64,000 nucleotides of DNA from positions 6,136,501 to 6,200,500 of the forward strand of contig NZ_CP098806.1 in assembly GCF_023822005.2 (NCBI RefSeq), read 5' to 3'. The stretch is from Dyadobacter fanqingshengii (GTDB lineage: Bacteria > Bacteroidota > Bacteroidia > Cytophagales > Spirosomataceae). The notes under the pieces are model-generated. The model was given only the letters and a program-made list of their open reading frames with translations. It was not told the DNA's origin and made no database searches. Shown here piece after piece: positions 43,892 to 51,818 of the stretch (the first letter of the stretch is position 1; each line of letters begins with the position of its first letter). Both the position numbers and the translations under genes were made by a program.

Positions 43892-44665
43892 ATGTTTGAT
43901 TTAAGTGGAAAAACGGCATTGGTGACAGGAGGAGCAAGCGGAATTGGCCTTGCGATCTCGCAAACCTTTGCAAAACAAGGCGCATTCGTCCATATTCTTG
44001 AACTCAATTCCGAGCTTGCCAGTCAGGTTGTTAATCAGATTGTTGCCGATGGCGGACAAGCCGAAGCCCATGCAGTGGATATTTCCAAGCAAGCCGATGT
44101 GGTGAATGTGATCAATGTTATTGCAACAAATCACACCATTAATATTTTGGTTAATAATGCCGGGATCGCGCATATCGGCAAGGCTGATAACACATCTGAA
44201 ATTGATTTTGATCGGGTGATTAATGTCAATGTAAAAGGCGTTTATAACTGCCTGATGGCGGCTATCCCTCATTTGAAAACCAATGGCGGCGGCGTGATTT
44301 TAAACATGGCATCCATTGCGGCTACGGTCGGCATTCCAGATCGGTTTGCTTATTCTACGGCTAAGGGTGCGGTTTATTCGATGACATTATCGGTTGCGCG
44401 TGATTATCTGGCGGATGGAATTCGTTGCAATAGTATTTCACCTGCACGGGTGCATACGCCGTTTGTGGATGGATTTATCTCAAAAAATTATCCTGGGAAA
44501 GAAGAGGAAATGTTTGAAAAACTTTCCAAAACCCAACCGATCGGCAGAATGGCCAAACCAGAGGAAATTGGTGCATTGGCATTATATCTGTGCTCCGACG
44601 AGGCTGGATTTATCACCGGCTGCGATTATCTGATTGACGGAGGATTTGAAAAATTAAATAACTAA
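43892..44665 (+). CDS. SDR-family oxidoreductase (probable 2-keto-3-deoxy-sugar-acid dehydrogenase)
   Basis: This 257-residue classical short-chain dehydrogenase has the NAD motif VTGGASGIGLAI (residues 10-21), NILVNNAGIAH, the catalytic Ser in LNMASIAATVG and the Tyr-Lys pair in FAYSTAKGAVY. Asp of VDISK and the acidic residue in HILELNSE after the second strand suggest NAD rather than NADP. In the known non-phosphorylating fucose route a dehydrogenase of this class makes 2,4-diketo-3-deoxy-L-fuconate, the substrate of the following FAH enzyme, and the order here agrees. It could alternatively be the first sugar dehydrogenase. It lies 42 bases before the FAH gene. Confidence 0.85.
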   Translation: MFDLSGKTALVTGGASGIGLAISQTFAKQGAFVHILELNSELASQVVNQIVADGGQAEAHAVDISKQADVVNVINVIATNHTINILVNNAGIAHIGKADNTSEIDFDRVINVNVKGVYNCLMAAIPHLKTNGGGVILNMASIAATVGIPDRFAYSTAKGAVYSMTLSVARDYLADGIRCNSISPARVHTPFVDGFISKNYPGKEEEMFEKLSKTQPIGRMAKPEEIGALALYLCSDEAGFITGCDYLIDGGFEKLNN

Positions 44666-44707
44666 AACTAAAAAAGCCGACGGTTCGCCCGAAGCTGAGA
44701 TTTACAT

Positions 44708-45571
44708 ATGAAACTTTTTCGATTTGGTGCTTTTGAGCAGGAAAAACCGGGCGTAGAACTGCCCGACGGAAAAAAACTGGATGTATCTGCATTTGGTGAA
44801 GATTACAATGAGAAATTTTTTGCCACCAATGGCTTAAACCGCCTTTCCGAATGGCTGATTGCCAATGCTGCAACCAGCCCGGAAGTTGCAGAAGGTTTCC
44901 GATACGGCTCTTGCGTAGCGCGTCCGTCCAAAATCGTGTGCATAGGCATGAATTATGCAAAGCACGCATACGAATCCGGAGCCACAGAATTACCAAAAGA
45001 GCCTATTGTATTTTTCAAATCCACTTCTGCGCTTTGCGGACCTAACGACCAGGTGATCATTCCAAGGAATTCAGAGAAGACTGACTGGGAAGTTGAGCTG
45101 GCTGTAATTATTGGTAAGAGAGCGAGTTATGTGGAGGAAGCGGAGGCATTGAGTTATGTAGCAGGTTATGCTGTTCACAACGATTATTCAGAACGCGCAT
45201 TCCAGATGGAACGCGGCGGACAATGGGTGAAAGGAAAAAGCAATGACACTTTTGCGCCGCTGGGGCCTTATTTGGTTACCGCCGATGAAGTGGGCAATGC
45301 CAATGATCTGAATCTCTGGTTGACATTAAACGGAAAGAAAATCCAGGATAGCAGCACGTCTGATATGATTTTCCAGGTTCCGTTTTTGATCAGTTACCTG
45401 AGCCAGTTCATGACGCTGCTGCCAGGAGATATGATCACAACGGGAACGCCGGCGGGAGTTGGTTTGGGGATGAAGCCTCAAATGTATCTGAAAGCAGGCG
45501 ACGTGGTTGAACTGGGTATTGAAAAACTGGGCGCACAGAAACAGGAAGCCATCGCCTGGAAACTGCTTTAG
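44708..45571 (+). CDS. Fumarylacetoacetate-hydrolase family enzyme (probable diketo-deoxy-sugar-acid hydrolase)
   Basis: This 287-residue protein has an N-terminal small domain and the FAH fold from ~residue 75: VCIGMNYAKHAYESG, then the metal-binding acids in DWEVELAVIIG, the Asp in VHNDYSERAFQ, the GKSNDTFAPLGPYL segment and TTGTPAGVGLG. Known relatives cleave 2,4-diketo-3-deoxy-L-fuconate to pyruvate and L-lactate. With the SDR upstream this is the most economical assignment, and it would explain the lactate-utilisation gene lutA further on. The stop is one base before the lactonase start. Confidence 0.85.
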   Translation: MKLFRFGAFEQEKPGVELPDGKKLDVSAFGEDYNEKFFATNGLNRLSEWLIANAATSPEVAEGFRYGSCVARPSKIVCIGMNYAKHAYESGATELPKEPIVFFKSTSALCGPNDQVIIPRNSEKTDWEVELAVIIGKRASYVEEAEALSYVAGYAVHNDYSERAFQMERGGQWVKGKSNDTFAPLGPYLVTADEVGNANDLNLWLTLNGKKIQDSSTSDMIFQVPFLISYLSQFMTLLPGDMITTGTPAGVGLGMKPQMYLKAGDVVELGIEKLGAQKQEAIAWKLL

Positions 45572-45572
45572 T

Positions 45573-46403
45573 ATGGTAATCGATTCGCATCAGCATTTTT
45601 GGATATTCGATCAGGATCGTGATTCCTGGATCACGCCGGAAATGCAGGTTATCAGGAAAAACTTTTTACCAGAAGACTTGAAACCAGTCTTGAAATCTAA
45701 TGGCGTAGATGGTTGCGTGGCCGTGCAGGCTTCGCAATCCAAGTCGGAAACGGATTTTTTGTTGCAGTTGGCGGAGGCCAATGACTTTGTAAAAGGCGTT
45801 GTCGGCTGGGTGGATCTGCAAGCGGCCGATCTGTACGATCAGCTTGAAAAATATTCGCAATTTGAGAAACTGAGAGGTTTCAGGCATGTTGTGCAGGGAG
45901 AAGCGGAAGGTTTCATGTTGCAACCCGTATTTATCAAAGGCGTCGGCCAGCTCGTCGCATTTGATTTTACATATGACATGCTGATTCGTCAGGATCAGCT
46001 GAAAGAAGCTTTCAATTTTGCTGTAAAGCTGCCTCATGTACATTTTGTCCTGGATCACATTGCCAAGCCTTTGATCAAAAACGGCGAAATGCAACCCTGG
46101 GCAACGGATATCCGCAATCTCGCAGAGCTTTCCAATGTAAGCTGCAAAGTTTCCGGAATGGTCACCGAAGCGGATTGGAGAAACTGGGAAAAAGCGGATT
46201 TCAGACCTTACTTAGATGTAGTTTTCGAAGCATTCGGGACAGAACGACTTTTATATGGTTCTGACTGGCCGGTTTGCCTCGTTGCGGCTGAGTATGAAGG
46301 TGCGAAAGGCATACTAACGGATTATCTGAGCATGTTTTCCGATTCGGAATTGCAGAAAGTGATGGGCAAAAATGCGGTAGATTTTTATGGTCTTGATATA
46401 TAA
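45573..46403 (+). CDS. Amidohydrolase-family lactonase (probable L-fuconolactonase)
   Basis: This 276-residue TIM-barrel protein begins MVIDSHQHFWIFD, the pattern of the fuconolactonase/4-sulfomuconolactone family (amidohydrolase_2). Further hallmarks are LRGFRHVVQGEA (~residue 106), HFVLDHIAKP (~residue 156), and the final LLYGSDWPVCLVAA with the metal-binding Asp. It hydrolyses a sugar lactone to the aldonic acid consumed by the UxaA dehydratase. I chose the ATG at 45573, which gives the conserved N-terminal strand; the frame is open 66 bases further upstream into the FAH gene. Confidence 0.85.
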   Translation: MVIDSHQHFWIFDQDRDSWITPEMQVIRKNFLPEDLKPVLKSNGVDGCVAVQASQSKSETDFLLQLAEANDFVKGVVGWVDLQAADLYDQLEKYSQFEKLRGFRHVVQGEAEGFMLQPVFIKGVGQLVAFDFTYDMLIRQDQLKEAFNFAVKLPHVHFVLDHIAKPLIKNGEMQPWATDIRNLAELSNVSCKVSGMVTEADWRNWEKADFRPYLDVVFEAFGTERLLYGSDWPVCLVAAEYEGAKGILTDYLSMFSDSELQKVMGKNAVDFYGLDI

Positions 46404-46412
46404 ATTGATACA

Positions 46413-46745
46413 ATGAAAAAATACTGTCTTGCGGTGGATCTGGTGAATGATCCGGTTATGATTGCTGAGTATGAGCAATATCATAAAAAAGCCAGACCGG
46501 AAATTGCAGAAAGTATCCTGGATGCTGGAATCACCCAAATGGAGATTTACCGGATCGGCGAACGCCTTTTTATGATCATGGAGACCGAAGACGATTTTAG
46601 TTTTGAAAATAAAGCCCAAATGGATGCGGCCAATGCGCAGGTTCAGGAGTGGGAACAGTTAATGTGGAAGTATCAAAAAGCCCTGCCATCCGCCAAACCA
46701 GGCGAAAAATGGGTATTAATGGATAAAATATTTGCCCTCAAATAA
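46413..46745 (+). CDS. L-rhamnose mutarotase-family protein
   Basis: This 110-residue protein matches the RhaM/DUF718 family: KKYCLAVDLVNDPVMIAEYEQYH at the start with the conserved His in YHKKARPE, the MEIYRIGERLFMIME strand, and WEQLMWKYQKALP. These small dimers interconvert anomers of L-rhamnose or L-fucose. It follows the lactonase gene by 9 bases and is the last member of the sugar-acid operon before an EEP-type gene. It supports a 6-deoxyhexose substrate for the operon, but not which one. No recognisable sugar transporter or first dehydrogenase is adjacent. Confidence 0.85.
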   Translation: MKKYCLAVDLVNDPVMIAEYEQYHKKARPEIAESILDAGITQMEIYRIGERLFMIMETEDDFSFENKAQMDAANAQVQEWEQLMWKYQKALPSAKPGEKWVLMDKIFALK

Positions 46746-46784
46746 GAAAAAAGGAAGATCTGTGACTTAGCGTTCTAAAATAGT

Positions 46785-47567
46785 TTGAGTAAATTAATTT
46801 ATCTATTACTAATTGTCAGTTTGTCTTGCACATTACTTTCTTCCCGGCCGCGTAAGGCTGTGGAAATCAAAGTGATGAGTTTTAACATCCGCCATGGGCT
46901 GAACCGGAGCGAGGAGTCGAACCTGAGGGACATTCTGAAAATCATTAACGAACATAAACCCGATCTCATCGCGTTGCAAGCGGTTGATAGTCTGGTTGGT
47001 AGCGGAAAAGTGCAATTCCAGCTTCGGCAAATTGCTGTCCAGACGGGCATGCATTATGTGTATGGGGAAGCAGACAGATCTGAAAACGGGTCGCAGGGGG
47101 TAGGGATCTTATCCACCTGGGAATTTGAAAAAACGCAGACCATCGACCTGCCGAAAACAGCAGGGGCAGACCCGAAAGTATTGTTATGCGGCCTTGTTAA
47201 ACCTGCCAGAGGACTCACTTTCCGCTTTTGTAATGCAAGGTTGGAATATGCATCGGTGATGGACAGGGCTTTGCAAGCGGCATACATTAATCAGATGCTC
47301 GTAAACAGCGTCCAGCCTGTGTTATTGGGGATGGATATGGGCGCGCGGCCAAATGAACAGCCTTATTTTTCATTCCGGAAAAATTGGCAGGACGCAGCTC
47401 AGGGATCGCAGCTGGAAACCTGGAACGAAGGACTGCCCGGCGATCGGCTCGATTATATTTTTGCTTTGTTGAATAATAAGGTAAGGATCAGGAATTATAA
47501 GGTAATCAGGAATTACCCGCAGGTTTCGGACCACTACCCAATACTTGCCACCATTGAATTTTGGTAA
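46785..47567 (+). CDS. Endonuclease/exonuclease/phosphatase-fold protein, probably inactive
   Basis: This 260-residue exported protein (signal LIYLLLIVSLSCTLLSS) has the EEP fold: VMSFNIRHG at residue 30, DRLDYIFALL, and SDHYPIL at the end are conserved. However, the metal-binding Glu of the LQEV motif is Ala 66 (LQAVD), the catalytic His of the NTHL motif is Arg 152 (NARLE), and the Asn of GDxN is Gly 186 (MDMGA). These are the core catalytic positions, so a phosphodiesterase reaction is unlikely. TTG at 46785 is the start because it gives the signal peptide; the next ATG would remove it. It is 2 bases before lutA. Confidence 0.75.
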   Translation: MSKLIYLLLIVSLSCTLLSSRPRKAVEIKVMSFNIRHGLNRSEESNLRDILKIINEHKPDLIALQAVDSLVGSGKVQFQLRQIAVQTGMHYVYGEADRSENGSQGVGILSTWEFEKTQTIDLPKTAGADPKVLLCGLVKPARGLTFRFCNARLEYASVMDRALQAAYINQMLVNSVQPVLLGMDMGARPNEQPYFSFRKNWQDAAQGSQLETWNEGLPGDRLDYIFALLNNKVRIRNYKVIRNYPQVSDHYPILATIEFW

Positions 47568-47568
47568 A

Positions 47569-48345
47569 ATGAATTACTCGGATCTAAAAATCGGATTGTT
47601 TATTCCCTGTTATGTCGATCAATTTTATCCGCAGGTGGGCATAGCAACCCTCGAACTGCTTGAAAAACTCGGCTGTAACTTAACATTCCCATTAAGCCAG
47701 ACTTGCTGCGGGCAACCCATGGCAAACTCGGGATTTGAACATCTCACAAAGGATTGCGACCGCTTGTTTTATAATCAATTCGCTGATTGTGATTATGTTG
47801 TGTCGCCGTCGGGAAGCTGTGTGCTGCATATTAAGGATCATTTGAAGGTGGAGGAGAAGCCGGACGAATCCAAGGTTTTGCGTAAAAAAGTTTATGAGCT
47901 CGTGGAATTCATCGTCGACGTTTTGAAAGTTGATTTCATAGAAGCCGAGTTTCCGCATCGCGTGGGATTGCACCAGGGATGCCACGGGCAGCGAGGATTA
48001 CATTTGTCGCAAATGTCGGAATTGAATGCTGCGCCATTTTCAAAACCCGTTTCGCTTTTAAAAAATGTCAGAGGATTAGAGCTGGTGGACTTGGACAGGG
48101 CAGATGAATGCTGCGGTTTTGGCGGGACTTTTTGTGTGAGTGAAGAAGCGGTGTCTGTGAAAATGGGCAAGGACCGCGTTTCAGACCACATTCGTCACCG
48201 TGCCGAATTCATTACGGGCTCGGATATGAGTTGCTTATTGCATTTGGAAGGGATCTTGAAAAGAAGCAAAAGCAATGTTCAGGTGAAGCACATTGCCGAA
48301 ATTTTGAATAGCGCGGTAAAAAAACAAATGCCGATCCCTGCATAG
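47569..48345 (+). CDS. lutA: L-lactate utilisation protein LutA (CCG-domain (Fe-S)-binding oxidoreductase)
   Basis: This 258-residue protein has two cysteine-rich CCG domains: FIPCYVDQFYPQ with TCCGQPMANSGF (~residues 40-53), and HQGCHGQRG with DECCGFGGTFCV (~residues 183-194). These bind Fe-S clusters in the LutABC complex, which oxidises L-lactate to pyruvate. It is 2 bases after the EEP-type gene and thus in the sugar-acid transcript, but separated from lutB by a minus-strand gene. I chose the ATG at 47569 because it begins the typical KIGLFIPCY sequence. Heterodisulfide-reductase-like relatives are the alternative, less likely given LutBC nearby. Confidence 0.85.
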   Translation: MNYSDLKIGLFIPCYVDQFYPQVGIATLELLEKLGCNLTFPLSQTCCGQPMANSGFEHLTKDCDRLFYNQFADCDYVVSPSGSCVLHIKDHLKVEEKPDESKVLRKKVYELVEFIVDVLKVDFIEAEFPHRVGLHQGCHGQRGLHLSQMSELNAAPFSKPVSLLKNVRGLELVDLDRADECCGFGGTFCVSEEAVSVKMGKDRVSDHIRHRAEFITGSDMSCLLHLEGILKRSKSNVQVKHIAEILNSAVKKQMPIPA

Positions 48346-48358
48346 GAACCGGCATTTT
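48326..48358 (+). terminator. Weak hairpin terminator at the end of lutA
   Basis: AAATGCCG (48326-48333) pairs with CGGCATTT (48350-48357), followed by one further T. It overlaps the lutA stop codon; the T tract is short, so confidence is limited. Confidence 0.5.
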
Positions 48359-48406
48359 ACAAAGTTGATGGGAGGTTAGCCTCAGAATCTGAGAAGTGCC
48401 TTGTTG

Positions 48407-48799
48407 TTAGTTGATAGAAGAAACAACGCGGCTGGTTGTAGTCAGGATATCAAATGATTGTGTAGCCTTCTCTTTACCGTCCGTGATTTCGAATGTGTAA
48501 GTGCCATCCATCAAGGTCGATAAGTCGAAATATTTCAAATAGTTGTTATCCACACGTTTGCTTTCTGAGAAAAGAACATTTTTATCAGTATCCAAAATGC
48601 GAACGGCTACATTTTTCGCAGTTGGATTATTATATGAAACGCGGAATTGCATTGGTTTGATCTGAAGAACCGTCAGTTTGTTAGAAACCGTTTCAGTTTT
48701 TTCAGTTGCGATGTTGGTTTGTGCATTAACAGTCAATGCTGAACCTGATAAAAGCAAGCCAGTCAAGGCTGCGATGAGAAGCGTGTTTTTAGTTTTCAT
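48407..48799 (-). CDS. Small exported beta-rich protein of unknown function
   Basis: This 130-residue protein has a clear signal peptide (LLIAALTGLLLSGSALTVNAQ, cleaved after ~residue 27). The ~100-residue mature part is a single beta-sandwich-like unit, with FRVSYNNPTAKNVAVRILDTDK and a GTYTFEITDG strand, similar to the small periplasmic proteins common in Cytophagales. No enzyme motif is visible. It interrupts the lut genes on the opposite strand, with its promoter box at 48886. Highly expressed small secreted proteins often look like this, but that is inference. Confidence 0.8.
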   Translation of the reverse strand: MKTKNTLLIAALTGLLLSGSALTVNAQTNIATEKTETVSNKLTVLQIKPMQFRVSYNNPTAKNVAVRILDTDKNVLFSESKRVDNNYLKYFDLSTLMDGTYTFEITDGKEKATQSFDILTTTSRVVSSIN

Positions 48800-48885
48800 A
48801 AGAGTGAAAATTTAATTGTGTCTAAAAAAAGTTAAACTAAACTTGTTTCAAACTCCGATGCCCTGATCGAATAACTTTGTTGATT

Positions 48886-48893
48886 CAAATGTA
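48886..48893 (-). promoter_or_regulatory. Minus-strand -7 promoter box of the small exported protein
   Basis: CAAATGTA on the plus strand reads TACATTTG on the minus strand, an exact TAnnTTTG match, about 87 bases upstream of the ATG at 48799. Confidence 0.55.
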
Positions 48894-49042
48894 TAAGATA
48901 TTGCATTACAATAAAATAGCTTTTTTGCGATAAGTAAAAAGTTGTTTATTAAACAAATAGCAAACTTGGAATAGTACAATGAATGTGAAAAGTACAATTC
49001 TTATTCTTTATAAAATACTATTATCAAATTGTTAAGGAAACT

Positions 49043-50419
49043 ATGTCTAAGACAATAATTGAGCATTCTGTGGCTTCGGAAACCTTCAATAAGGACGAAC
49101 CATATGTGGATTGGCATGATGAGACGCTCTGGTTTGTGCGCCAAAAAAGGGATAAATCCTCGAAATTATTGCCGGAATGGGAGCAATTGAGGGAAGTGGC
49201 CTCGGGCATTAAAAACTATGTCCTTTCGCATATGGATGAGTTGCTCATTGCTTTCGAACAAAAGGCTAAGGAAAATGGCATTCACATTCACTGGGCAGCA
49301 GACGCTGCCGAGCACAATGAGATCGTGCTCAACCTTTTAAAACAGAACAACATTGACAAGATGGTCAAAAGCAAGTCCATGCTGACCGAAGAATGTCATA
49401 TGAATGAATTTTTGTCCAAAAATGGCATTGAGGTCATTGATACGGATTTGGGCGAGCGGATCGTGCAGTTAAGAAATGAACCGCCAAGCCATATTGTGCT
49501 TCCGGCGATACACTTGAAAAAGAAAGACATCGGCGACCTTTTCCATGAACATTTAGGAACAGAAGCCGGCGCAACGGACCCGCAATATCTGACAGAAGCT
49601 GCCAGACAACATTTGCGCGACAAGTTTTTGACCAGAAGGGCAGCATTAACGGGCGTAAACTTCGCCATTGCAGAAACCGGCGGTTTTGTGGTTTCCACCA
49701 ACGAAGGAAATGCAGATATGGGAGCTCATTTGGCCGACATTCACATTGCCAGCATGGGCTTTGAAAAAATAATCCCGGCACAAAAAGATCTGGCCGTTTT
49801 CCTCAGGCTATTGGCAAGAAGCGCAACCGGCCAGCCCATTACGACTTACAGCAGCCATTTCAAAAAGCCGCGCGAAGGTCAGGAAATGCACATCATCATT
49901 GTCGATAATGGCCGCACGACCCAGCTGGGACGCGCTGATTTCCGGAATTCATTAAAATGCATTCGCTGTGGCGCTTGTATGAACACTTGTCCGGTTTACC
50001 GGAGAAGTGGCGGGCATAGTTACCATAATGCGGTTGCCGGGCCGATCGGGTCTATTCTTGCGCCGAATCTGGACATGACCAAAAATGCAGATCTGCCTTT
50101 TGCAAGCACATTGTGTGGCAGTTGTTCCAATGTTTGCCCTGTTAAAATTGACATTCATGATCAGCTTTATAAGTGGCGGCAAGTTTTGGTAAAAGGCGGT
50201 CACGTGCCGCAGGCGAAGGAAATGGGGATAAAAGCCATGTCCGTGGTGTTGTCGCAACCGAGGTTTTACCAATGGTCGGGCAGGTTAGGGCGCTCGCTGA
50301 TGCGGACCATTCCTTTTGTAGTGAATAACGGAATGAATCCCTGGTTTAAACAACGCGAAATGCCCGAGCCACCCAAAGAAAGCTTCCGCGACTGGTATAT
50401 CCGTAATAGAAAAGAATAG
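49043..50419 (+). CDS. lutB: L-lactate utilisation iron-sulfur protein LutB
   Basis: This 458-residue protein has an N-terminal LUD-type domain (TEECHMNEFLSKNGIEVIDTD and AETGGFVVSTNEGNADMG, ~residues 115-235) and a C-terminal dicluster ferredoxin with CIRCGACMNTCPVY (~residue 307) and CGSCSNVCPVKI (~residue 358), each binding a [4Fe-4S] cluster. It forms a complex with LutA and LutC. It begins a new transcript with lutC; the 243-bp gap upstream separates it from the exported-protein gene. A conserved C-terminal helical stretch is typical of the family. Length fits LutB. Confidence 0.92.
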   Translation: MSKTIIEHSVASETFNKDEPYVDWHDETLWFVRQKRDKSSKLLPEWEQLREVASGIKNYVLSHMDELLIAFEQKAKENGIHIHWAADAAEHNEIVLNLLKQNNIDKMVKSKSMLTEECHMNEFLSKNGIEVIDTDLGERIVQLRNEPPSHIVLPAIHLKKKDIGDLFHEHLGTEAGATDPQYLTEAARQHLRDKFLTRRAALTGVNFAIAETGGFVVSTNEGNADMGAHLADIHIASMGFEKIIPAQKDLAVFLRLLARSATGQPITTYSSHFKKPREGQEMHIIIVDNGRTTQLGRADFRNSLKCIRCGACMNTCPVYRRSGGHSYHNAVAGPIGSILAPNLDMTKNADLPFASTLCGSCSNVCPVKIDIHDQLYKWRQVLVKGGHVPQAKEMGIKAMSVVLSQPRFYQWSGRLGRSLMRTIPFVVNNGMNPWFKQREMPEPPKESFRDWYIRNRKE

Positions 50420-50423
50420 CACA

Positions 50424-51011
50424 ATGACCTCACGGGAAAGAATATTACAGCAGATCAAATTGAATAAACCAGCCGAAACGTTGCTGCCTGAAACCACGCG
50501 TTTTGACAGTTTATATGAAAATACAGAAGACAAATTCATAGAAACGCTCACCGCTATCTACACCGAAGTGATCGTAGTAAAGGATTATGCGGCTTTGGCT
50601 CAAAAGGCAGACGAGCTTTACGCCTCCGTGGTGAACCGGGCGACAACCATTCCTGCATTGGGCAATTGGGCAGATTTCAGTCTTAATAATCCCGATCCGC
50701 ATGCATTGGAAATGATCGAGATCGCCATATTACAAGCCGAATTCGGTGTGGCAGAAAATGGCGCAGTCTGGATCTCGGATGCACATTTGCCACACCGTGC
50801 GCTGCCCTTTATCACACAAAACCTGGCTTTTGTAATCCCGCGTAACGCCATTGTAAACAACATGCATGACGCATATGAACGTTTGCAGGACACGACAGGT
50901 TGGGGTTGTTTTATTTCAGGTCCTTCAAAAACTGCCGATATTGAACAATCTTTGGTCATAGGAGCCCATGGCGCGCGGAGTTTGGTGATCTTTTTGCTGG
51001 AAGATGCCTGA
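50424..51011 (+). CDS. lutC: L-lactate utilisation protein LutC (LUD domain)
   Basis: This 195-residue LUD-domain protein follows lutB by 4 bases. Recognisable segments are SRERILQQIKLNK at the N-terminus, VGVAENGAVWI-like sequence (FGVAENGAVWISDA, ~residues 104-117), and the C-terminal FISGPSKTADIEQSLVIGAHGA. It completes the LutABC complex for L-lactate oxidation. It lacks cysteine clusters, as expected. There is no clear terminator between it and cmk, but a -7 box for cmk follows at 51082. Confidence 0.9.
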   Translation: MTSRERILQQIKLNKPAETLLPETTRFDSLYENTEDKFIETLTAIYTEVIVVKDYAALAQKADELYASVVNRATTIPALGNWADFSLNNPDPHALEMIEIAILQAEFGVAENGAVWISDAHLPHRALPFITQNLAFVIPRNAIVNNMHDAYERLQDTTGWGCFISGPSKTADIEQSLVIGAHGARSLVIFLLEDA

Positions 51012-51081
51012 TATGCAGTGGATCATATTGCAACCAAAGGAAAAAATTGCTTGAAATCGCCTTCCAGCCCATTCTTTCTCC

Positions 51082-51089
51082 TATTTTTG
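51082..51089 (+). promoter_or_regulatory. Bacteroidota -7 promoter box of cmk
   Basis: TATTTTTG fits TAnnTTTG and lies 21 bases before the chosen cmk ATG at 51110. This also argues against the in-frame start further upstream at 51047, which would precede the promoter. Confidence 0.5.
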
Positions 51090-51109
51090 CAAACACAAGA
51101 TTCATCCAT

Positions 51110-51817
51110 ATGCCCAAAATAATTGTTGCGATTGATGGCTATTCCAGCTGTGGCAAAAGCACAACTGCGAAACTGGTTGCAAAGCAGCTGAATTACCCCT
51201 ATATCGACACAGGTGCCATGTATCGGGCTGTTACCCTGTATTTTATACAAAATCACATAGGCCTCACGAATCCCAAAGAGACAGAAGCGGCACTCAATCA
51301 TATCCACATTTCTTTTCGTCGGCACGCAGAACTGGGGCGCAATGACACTTACCTGAACGGGCTGAATGTGGAAGACGAAATCCGCAAAATGTATGTTTCT
51401 GAGAAAGTGAGCGATGTGAGTGCGATAGCGGAAGTCAGGCACGCATTGGTCGCACAGCAACAGCGAATGGGCAAGACCAAAGGCATTGTTATGGACGGCC
51501 GCGACATTGGTACCGTCGTTTTTCCACAAGCCGAATTAAAAATCTTCATGACCGCCGATCCCTTGATTCGTGCGCAAAGAAGGCAACTCGAGTTACTCGA
51601 AAAAGGGGAGCTGATAGGGCTCGCTGAAATTGCGGAAAATCTGAAAATGCGTGATTATATTGACACTACCCGCGCTGAAAGCCCATTACGTCAGGCCGCA
51701 GACGCAATTTACATTGATAATTCGCTGATGACGCTCGATGAGCAGGTTGAAATGGTCGTCAGGTTGGCTGATGAGCAGATCGGATTATCATTGCGCAGAA
51801 AAGCAAGCAAAGCCTGA
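51110..51817 (+). CDS. cmk: Cytidylate kinase
   Basis: This 235-residue NMP kinase starts MPKIIVAIDGYSSCGKSTTAK with a Walker A loop whose centre is SSCGKS, then YIDTGAMYRAV, the CMP-binding GIVMDGRDIGTVVFP, and a lid region with RRQLELLEKGE. It phosphorylates CMP and dCMP with ATP. I prefer the start at 51110 because the P-loop strand follows at once and a -7 box precedes it; an upstream in-frame start at 51047 would add unrelated residues. The FAD-oxidoreductase gene starts one base after its stop, so they are co-transcribed. Confidence 0.93.
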   Translation: MPKIIVAIDGYSSCGKSTTAKLVAKQLNYPYIDTGAMYRAVTLYFIQNHIGLTNPKETEAALNHIHISFRRHAELGRNDTYLNGLNVEDEIRKMYVSEKVSDVSAIAEVRHALVAQQQRMGKTKGIVMDGRDIGTVVFPQAELKIFMTADPLIRAQRRQLELLEKGELIGLAEIAENLKMRDYIDTTRAESPLRQAADAIYIDNSLMTLDEQVEMVVRLADEQIGLSLRRKASKA

Positions 51818-51818
51818 T

